From Pseudanabaenaceae cyanobacterium MP8IB2.15 (GTDB lineage: Bacteria > Cyanobacteriota > Cyanobacteriia > Pseudanabaenales > Pseudanabaenaceae), in contig JARCMB010000040.1 in the NCBI GenBank assembly GCA_030248825.1, positions 1-10,018 on the forward strand: DNA of 10,018 nucleotides, written 5' to 3'. A program made the translations under genes and the position numbers. Shown here piece by piece: positions 5,999 through 10,018 of this stretch. The notes under the pieces are model-generated. The model saw only the letters and a program-made list of their open reading frames with translations. It searched no databases and had not been told where the DNA came from. Position 1 is the stretch's first letter; every line of letters starts with the position of its first letter.

Positions 5999-6925
5999 CT
6001 ATGTGCTGATGCCGTTAAATTGGCTAGTGGCTACCCACACGTCGAGATTTTCGGAGGCGATCGAATCCGCAATGCGTTGAGCTTGAGCTAGATCGGCAGC
6101 GATCGCAAACACCGCCGAACCAGAGCCAGACATCAACACGCCTAAAGTCTCCTCCGCTTGCAAAGATGCCTTGAGCGTAGCGATTTCAGGATGAGCGGGT
6201 AAGACAACTCGTTCTAGATCGTTGTAGAGCAAGCGACCAATCCGAATTGGGCTAGAGTCGTTGTGAGGGTCGTGACTAGTGGCGATTGCCGCGAGCATTT
6301 GGCTAGATTGACTGCGATCGCGCACAGGACTAGTTGCTAACAGATTATTCGATCGAAAAGTTTGGTATGCCCAGACTGTAGAAACCGAAAGATGGCGCGG
6401 CTTGCAGATCGCAAAAGCTAATCCATCTAGCCGTGGTAACGGCGAGATCACTTCACCCCTGCCTGTCGCGAGGGCAGTGCCGCCACTGATGCAAAAAGGG
6501 ACATCAGAACCAAGCTGCGCCCCTAATTCCCACAACTCTGGCTGAGTTAGTCCTAAATCCCACAATCGATCTAAACCGACCAACACGGCGGCAGCATTTG
6601 ATGATCCCCCTGCCATACCTGCACCGATCGGGATGTGCTTGTCGATCGAAATTTCTACCCCACCAAATTCGGGATATTTCTGCTGCATTAGTTCGGCGGC
6701 GCGATAAGCCAGATTCGTTCGATCGTTTGGGACTTGGGGATGATCGCAATGGACGCGAATCGCATCAGTCCCGATTGAGTGGATTTCAATTCGATCGAAT
6801 AGATCGACACTCTGCATCACCATCACCAGTTCGTGATAACCATCGGCACGATTAGCCGTAATTTCCAGATAGAGGTTAATCTTGGCGTTGGCTCTAAGTG
6901 ATAAACGAGATAAACGACCAGTCAT
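5999..6925 (-). CDS. ispE: 4-diphosphocytidyl-2-C-methyl-D-erythritol kinase (IspE)
   Basis: 308 residues, normal length for the family. IspE phosphorylates the 2-hydroxyl of CDP-methylerythritol using ATP, the fourth step of the MEP pathway that supplies isoprenoids for carotenoids, the chlorophyll phytyl tail and quinones. It belongs to the GHMP kinase fold. Visible motifs are ANAKINLYL (catalytic Lys15), the glycine-rich ATP loop PIGAGMAGGSSNAA (99-112), GSDVPFC (catalytic Asp141) and the C-terminal MSGSGS (265-270). It is cytoplasmic. The ATG overlaps the pipX stop (ATGA, four bases), so the two genes are probably co-translated. No terminator is evident between the ispE stop and the toxin-antitoxin promoter, so read-through into that operon is possible. 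Confidence 0.96.
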   Translation of the reverse strand: MTGRLSRLSLRANAKINLYLEITANRADGYHELVMVMQSVDLFDRIEIHSIGTDAIRVHCDHPQVPNDRTNLAYRAAELMQQKYPEFGGVEISIDKHIPIGAGMAGGSSNAAAVLVGLDRLWDLGLTQPELWELGAQLGSDVPFCISGGTALATGRGEVISPLPRLDGLAFAICKPRHLSVSTVWAYQTFRSNNLLATSPVRDRSQSSQMLAAIATSHDPHNDSSPIRIGRLLYNDLERVVLPAHPEIATLKASLQAEETLGVLMSGSGSAVFAIAADLAQAQRIADSIASENLDVWVATSQFNGIST

Positions 6926-7188
6926 GAGAAAGTGCGCTTGTAGATAGTTTGCAAGTTGTTTTGTTCTTCTGAGATCCCTGTGCGTCTTAGCGATCGAAGC
7001 CGATTTTCTACCATCAGTCTGGCATCGGCGCGGCTAATTGGCTCAAACTGTACACCAGTCGAACTGGTAATAATCAAGAAAAATAGTCGCTGGGCATAAA
7101 GTGTGGTGAATAGACTGCGACTTTCGTCAACAAGGCAAACACGCGATAGCAGACCAAAGTTAGGGTGATTAAGGTAGGTTTCTGTCAT
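6922..7188 (-). CDS. pipX: PipX, coactivator of the nitrogen regulator NtcA and PII partner
   Basis: 88 residues, matching the roughly 89-residue PipX of Synechococcus elongatus. PipX binds NtcA with 2-oxoglutarate under nitrogen shortage to boost transcription, and is held by the PII protein GlnB under nitrogen sufficiency. Residues 4-52 form the Tudor-like domain. The signature YLNHPNFGLL near the N-terminus and TLYAQRLFFL (29-38) correspond to the NtcA/PII contact surface, with Tyr31, Arg34 and Leu35 in the expected places. Residues 53-88 give the two C-terminal helices (ARLMVENRLRSLRR). The next gene is ispE, overlapping by four bases; in many cyanobacteria the partner is instead pipY, a PLP-binding protein. 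An NtcA-like site lies upstream at 7299-7312. Confidence 0.95.
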   Translation of the reverse strand: MTETYLNHPNFGLLSRVCLVDESRSLFTTLYAQRLFFLIITSSTGVQFEPISRADARLMVENRLRSLRRTGISEEQNNLQTIYKRTFS

Positions 7189-7298
7189 CTGGCGTGCTTA
7201 CAAATAGATTCCAATTCGGCTAAAACTCAAAAACTAATCCAAACCTCAATATTTTGCACCTAATTTTCGATCGTTCTTCAAGAAATCCAAAAATTTCT

Positions 7299-7312
7299 GT
7301 ATAACTAGTTAC
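7299..7312. promoter_or_regulatory. NtcA-type binding sequence between pipX and the secreted-protein gene
   Basis: GTATAACTAGTTAC matches the NtcA consensus GTA-N8-TAC exactly and is nearly palindromic throughout, in an AT-rich setting. It lies 111 bases from the pipX start and 149 bases from the start at 7461. Toward the plus-strand gene, a TA-N3-T box (TACTGT, 7340-7345) follows at 27 bases, longer than the usual 22-23. Toward pipX no good -10 box is seen at that distance. Such a six-base match would occur about twice by chance in 10 kb. Confidence 0.4.
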
Positions 7313-7342
7313 GTAGAATTTTAATTTAACTTAAGTAAATAC

Positions 7343-7368
7343 TGTAGAGGAAAGGGCGCAACTCTACA
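7343..7368 (+). other. Short hairpin in the leader of the gene at 7461
   Basis: TGTAGAG (7343-7349) and CTCTACA (7362-7368) form a perfect 7-bp stem with a 12-base purine-rich loop, GAAAGGGCGCAA. No T-run follows, so it is not a terminator. The rest of the 7189-7460 intergenic region is AT-rich without further genes that I can see. Confidence 0.35.
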
Positions 7369-7424
7369 AGAAATCGCAAGATGTTTGGGATAATTGAGTA
7401 AAACAAAACAAATGTTGCGAAAGT

Positions 7425-7430
7425 TATACT
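7425..7430 (+). promoter_or_regulatory. Possible -10 box for the gene at 7461
   Basis: TATACT is a good -10 match about 30 bases before the ATG. The sequence 17 bases upstream (AACAAA) is a poor -35 box, so this would need an activator or is coincidental. Confidence 0.25.
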
Positions 7431-7460
7431 GGTTTGCTTGGGCTTAAATATTAGAGACAA

Positions 7461-7874
7461 ATGATTATGGGGCAACTAATTCGCCAACTTATCTGCTTAT
7501 GTCTATCGATTTCGATCGCTAGTGGTCTGTTTTATCCTGACTTGGCGATCGCTTCAACTAGTACTCGTGCTGTTCAACCGCAAAATGGGGCGGCGACGCT
7601 GAATGGCAATATCCAAGGTAGTGCTTGGAATGAAGCGGCGATCGAGTCGAAAATTGCATTTTGTAATGCCGCATTTGCCGCATTTCGAGGCTCACCATCC
7701 CAGAGTTACATCATTAGCTCTAACGTCCAAAGTCTCACGCCGTCAGGGCTATGCGATCGAATCGATCAATACTTTAGCATCGAAGAAAACCTCGACACCC
7801 GCATTAGTTCTGCCGCCGCGATCTCGCCGTTGTTATTTGCGGACACGCCACTCGGCACCAAGTACAAGCAATAA
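7461..7874 (+). CDS. Small exported protein of unknown function
   Basis: 137 residues from ATG at 7461; a second ATG at 7467 is equally possible. I do not recognise a family. Residues 1-31 form a Sec signal peptide: Arg8, then a hydrophobic core, LICLCLSISIASGLF, and a likely cleavage site AIA|STS after residue 31. The lack of a suitable lipobox Cys argues against a lipoprotein. The mature part, about 106 residues, has two cysteines (68 and 98) that could pair once exported, an alanine-rich helix around 55-76, and otherwise Ser/Ala/Ile-rich sequence. It is followed after 40 bases by sppA on the same strand with no visible terminator, so co-transcription is likely. Frame-typical CGATCG words and clean codon use support real coding. 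Confidence 0.7.
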   Translation: MIMGQLIRQLICLCLSISIASGLFYPDLAIASTSTRAVQPQNGAATLNGNIQGSAWNEAAIESKIAFCNAAFAAFRGSPSQSYIISSNVQSLTPSGLCDRIDQYFSIEENLDTRISSAAAISPLLFADTPLGTKYKQ

Positions 7875-7914
7875 TTCAGTAATTAATCTAACTCCTCAAC
7901 TCTGAACCTAATCT

Positions 7915-8709
7915 ATGTGGCCATTCAACCGTAAATTTAAAAAAAGTATTGCCCGAATTGAGATTACTGGGGCGATCGCTTCGGCGGCGCGAGTGCGGGT
8001 TCTCGAAGCTCTAGAATTTGTCGAGCAAAATCGCTTTCCAGCCCTAGTACTGCGGATCGATAGTCCTGGTGGCACAGTCGGAGATTCTCAAGAAATCTAT
8101 AGTGCGCTCAAACGGATCAAAGAAAAGGTCAAAGTTGTCGCCAGCTTTGGGAATATTTCGGCTTCGGGTGGAGTTTATATCGGCGTAGGGGCAGAACACA
8201 TCATCGCCAACCCAGGCACAATTACGGGGAGCATCGGCGTGATCTTGCGTGGCAATAATCTTGAGGTGCTGCTGGAAAAAATTGGGGTTTCGTTTAAAAC
8301 GATCAAGTCAGGCCCATATAAAGATATTCTGGCTTTCGATCGACAACTGACCGAACCTGAAAAAGAAATTCTTCAATCTCTGATCGACACCAGTTACAAC
8401 CAATTTGTCCAAACTGTAGCAGAAGGTCGCAAACTCAGCCCCGCCACAGTTCGATCGTTTGCCGATGGACGAGTTTTTACGGGCGAACAAGCGGTGGATC
8501 TGGGACTGGTCGATCGAATCGGCACAGAAGATGATGCTCGACGGTGGGCCTCTGAGCTAGTGGGACTCAATCCTGAAACCACCAAGTTTTTTACGATCAA
8601 ACAACCCAAAACTCTGCTCAGCCGCTTTTCGCCTGGTGGTGCTAAGCTTGTCAGCAATCTGGAATTTGCCATGGAAACCAATGGGATGCCCTTATGGATG
8701 TGGCGATAG
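7915..8709 (+). CDS. sppA: Signal peptide peptidase SppA (short form)
   Basis: 264 residues, a single S49-family domain like the compact cyanobacterial SppA proteins and half the size of E. coli SppA. It uses a Ser-Lys dyad to cut leftover signal peptides or other membrane-associated substrates. The N-terminal strand region is followed by LRIDSPGG (47-53), the oxyanion-type motif. ISASGGVYIG places the catalytic Ser at 84, and KSGPYKD places the general-base Lys at 136. GTITGSIGV (101-109) is a further family signature. No signal peptide or transmembrane helix is evident, so it is probably cytoplasmic or peripheral to the membrane. The C-terminus (PLWMWR) is aromatic, as in relatives. The start is the only sensible ATG, although the ribosome site is weak. 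The downstream binding-protein frame may begin inside its 3' end. Confidence 0.93.
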   Translation: MWPFNRKFKKSIARIEITGAIASAARVRVLEALEFVEQNRFPALVLRIDSPGGTVGDSQEIYSALKRIKEKVKVVASFGNISASGGVYIGVGAEHIIANPGTITGSIGVILRGNNLEVLLEKIGVSFKTIKSGPYKDILAFDRQLTEPEKEILQSLIDTSYNQFVQTVAEGRKLSPATVRSFADGRVFTGEQAVDLGLVDRIGTEDDARRWASELVGLNPETTKFFTIKQPKTLLSRFSPGGAKLVSNLEFAMETNGMPLWMWR

Positions 8710-9790
8710 AACGCCCATAACAACCTTCCAAATTAAGATCGATAGTAAGGCAATATTCTTACAAGGATTGAGTTTGGGATTAATTCTGCTAACTGCTTGT
8801 ACTCGTGAAGTTATTCCATTTGGGAAAGAAATCCCTAATCCAAGTCAGTTAGACACTGTATTGGGGCGCGGTAAGCTGATTTGTGGCGTTAGTGGGGAAG
8901 TTCCTGGATTTACCTCTGTTGATAGCAATGGCAAATATTCAGGTTTAGAGGTAGATCTTTGTCGGGCGATCTCATCGGCTCTATTTGACAATCCAGAAAA
9001 AGTCGAATACCGCAACTTGGGTGGGAAGGAACGCTTCAAAGCCTTACAGACAGGTGAAGTCGATCTGTTGGCTTGCAATGCCACTTGGACGCTCGTGCGC
9101 GATACCGAAATGGGATTAGAGTTTGGACCTATCACTTTCTATGATAGTCAGGGCATTATGGTGCGAAAGGATAGCAAGATCGAATCGATCGAAGGTATGA
9201 GGAATGCCACGATCTGCGTCCAGAATGGCACAACTTCTCAGCTTAACCTTGCAGAGCAGATGCGGAAGCAGAATATTGACTACAAGCCATTACTATTTAA
9301 AGATTTTGACTCTACCCATCTTGCCTATGAGGCTGGTCGTTGTGTTGGCGTATCGGGCGATCGATCGGCCTTGGCAGCCCGCCGCACTATTCTTCCTAAT
9401 CCCGCCGATCATGAGTTGTTAGATGTAAATTTGTCCAAAGAGCCCTTGGCAGCAGCAGTAAAAGATGATGATGCCAGATGGTTTGACGCGGTGAAGTGGA
9501 TGATGTTTGCCACAATTGAAGCCGAAGATCTGGGCATTACCTCTAAAAACTTATCTCAACAAGCTAGCTCTAATAATTCAGAAGTCAAACGGTTTCTGGG
9601 AATAGAAGGCGATCTGGGTAAAAATATGGGTTTACCTAATGATTTTGCGGCGCGCATTGTCAAGCATGTCGGTAATTATGCCGAAATCTACGATCGAAAC
9701 CTTGGACCCAACACAACTCTCAACTTACCACGCGGGCTTAATCGTTTGTGGCGTAATGGCGGGTTACTTTACTCGCCACCTTTCCGATAA
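8681..9790 (+). CDS. Amino-acid ABC transporter substrate-binding lipoprotein (AapJ/BztA/NatF family)
   Basis: A periplasmic solute-binding protein of the general or acidic amino-acid uptake type, delivering substrate to membrane permeases that lie outside this window. The mature part shows family marks throughout: RGKLICGVSGEVPGF, SGLEVDLCRAI, KERFKALQTGEVDLLACN, WTLVRDTEMGL, CVQNGTTSQLNL, SKEPLAAAV, and a C-terminus with LPRGLNRLW and GGLLYSPPFR. A lipobox, LLTAC, puts the acylated Cys at residue 40, so it is membrane-tethered. The start is uncertain. ATG at 8681 overlaps sppA by 29 bases and gives an over-long leader. Alignment with the next gene suggests initiation at ATT 8732, giving a standard 22-residue signal peptide starting (M)KIDSKAIF. 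Synechocystis NatF is the closest named role, but orthology is unproven. Confidence 0.9.
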   Translation: MGCPYGCGDRTPITTFQIKIDSKAIFLQGLSLGLILLTACTREVIPFGKEIPNPSQLDTVLGRGKLICGVSGEVPGFTSVDSNGKYSGLEVDLCRAISSALFDNPEKVEYRNLGGKERFKALQTGEVDLLACNATWTLVRDTEMGLEFGPITFYDSQGIMVRKDSKIESIEGMRNATICVQNGTTSQLNLAEQMRKQNIDYKPLLFKDFDSTHLAYEAGRCVGVSGDRSALAARRTILPNPADHELLDVNLSKEPLAAAVKDDDARWFDAVKWMMFATIEAEDLGITSKNLSQQASSNNSEVKRFLGIEGDLGKNMGLPNDFAARIVKHVGNYAEIYDRNLGPNTTLNLPRGLNRLWRNGGLLYSPPFR

Positions 9791-9975
9791 TGGTTCGATC
9801 GATTTGCGATATCTGGTAAAGATCGACCAAAACAATCTAAATGTAGCGTAGATAACTTGAGTCGATCGGTTTTTTGCGCTAATGTGCTGATTAGCGAGGA
9901 ATATGATGCTGAAAGGTCTACATTAGAAATCTTAGGCGTCATTGGGGGACGGCAAATTAACAACTCACAGTAACA
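9791..9975 (+). other. Spacer between the two binding-protein genes, with a small hairpin
   Basis: There is no gene here that I can support. CGCTAAT (9877-9883) and ATTAGCG (9890-9896) form a 7-bp stem with a GTGCTG loop, preceded, not followed, by a T-run at 9870-9875. It is therefore not a classical terminator for the plus strand. It may be a processing or stability element between duplicated genes. Confidence 0.35.
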
Positions 9976-10018
9976 ATGGCAACAAACATTAAGGCAATAT
10001 TCTCGGTGGGATTAGGAC
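9976..10018 (+). CDS. Start of a second, related binding lipoprotein (partial)
   Basis: ATG at 9976 opens a frame running off the window, 14 codons, MATNIKAIFSVGLG. It matches the signal-peptide region of the preceding binding protein, which has SKAIFLQGLSLGL: both carry the same 12-base stretch AAGGCAATATTC at the same place before a hydrophobic core. This suggests a tandem paralogue of the amino-acid-binding lipoprotein. Only the signal peptide is visible, so the mature protein and substrate cannot be judged. It is 185 bases from the previous stop. Confidence 0.5.
   Translation, partial: MATNIKAIFSVGLG

Larger units (their letters stand above)
2588..7979. repeat. Six HIP1 palindromes (GCGATCGC)
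   Basis: Copies at 2588-2595, 5442-5449, 6099-6106, 6314-6321, 7545-7552 and 7972-7979. Six in 10 kb is far above the random expectation of one per 65 kb and is a hallmark of many cyanobacterial chromosomes. All six lie inside coding sequence, including one in the antitoxin gene, which suggests that the toxin-antitoxin pair came from, or has adapted to, a cyanobacterial host. Confidence 0.9.

Noticed and set aside
7281..7298. AGAAAT / ATTTCT inverted repeat beside the NtcA-like site.
   Set aside because: Six AT-rich base pairs in an AT-rich region are expected by chance.
7603..7905. Open frame of about 100 codons overlapping the secreted-protein gene.
   Set aside because: Out of frame with a gene that has a clear signal peptide; its translation shows no recognisable features.
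9821..9875. GATCGAC (9821-9827) and GTCGATC (9861-9867) followed by GG and six T, resembling a terminator after the binding-protein gene.
   Set aside because: The loop is 33 bases and CGATCG-type words are abundant throughout this genome, so the pairing is probably coincidental.

Overview
The window is chromosomal DNA from a cyanobacterium. The firmest taxonomic marker is an intact pipX gene, a nitrogen-regulatory cofactor known only from cyanobacteria. Six copies of the HIP1 palindrome GCGATCGC, a wealth of CGATCG words, long pentapeptide-repeat coding and a cyanobacterial-type SppA all agree. The genus cannot be fixed from the sequence alone.

Layout from left to right. Bases 1-99 are the right end of an IS200/IS605-type transposon: the last codons of a TnpB-like gene, then a strong hairpin and a TCAA end. 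About 40 bases later, on the plus strand, comes a long coiled-coil protein with a single C-terminal membrane anchor (139-1272). It converges, with only two bases between stop codons, on a three-gene minus-strand cluster (5129 down to 1275). That cluster encodes a von Willebrand A (vWA) protein with a complete metal site, a PP2C-type phosphatase, and a membrane-spanning protein-kinase-like protein whose far side is a run of 40 pentapeptide repeats. This vWA-phosphatase-kinase set matches the TerY-P-type triad known from comparative genomics. The kinase architecture is its most distinctive point.

Next is a minus-strand toxin-antitoxin pair of the HigB/HigA (Gp49-like toxin, XRE-type antitoxin) class. 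Its genes overlap by 8 bases, and a perfect 10-bp palindrome sits just after a TTGACA box upstream. Further right, also on the minus strand, pipX overlaps ispE (isoprenoid precursor synthesis) by four bases, an uncommon partner for pipX.

A 272-base AT-rich region (7189-7460) separates pipX from a rightward set of genes and contains a perfect NtcA-type GTA-N8-TAC sequence. The rightward genes are a small exported protein of unknown function, the signal peptide peptidase SppA, an amino-acid ABC-transporter binding lipoprotein (AapJ/BztA/NatF family) and, cut by the window edge, the start of what looks like a second copy of that binding protein.

Functionally the window combines a likely reversible protein-phosphorylation module at a membrane, a mobile toxin-antitoxin pair, and a nitrogen-related part (PipX, a possible NtcA site, amino-acid uptake). 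Links between these parts are inference from proximity. The best candidate for an under-described system is the vWA/PP2C/kinase-pentapeptide triad, perhaps with the convergent coiled-coil membrane protein.
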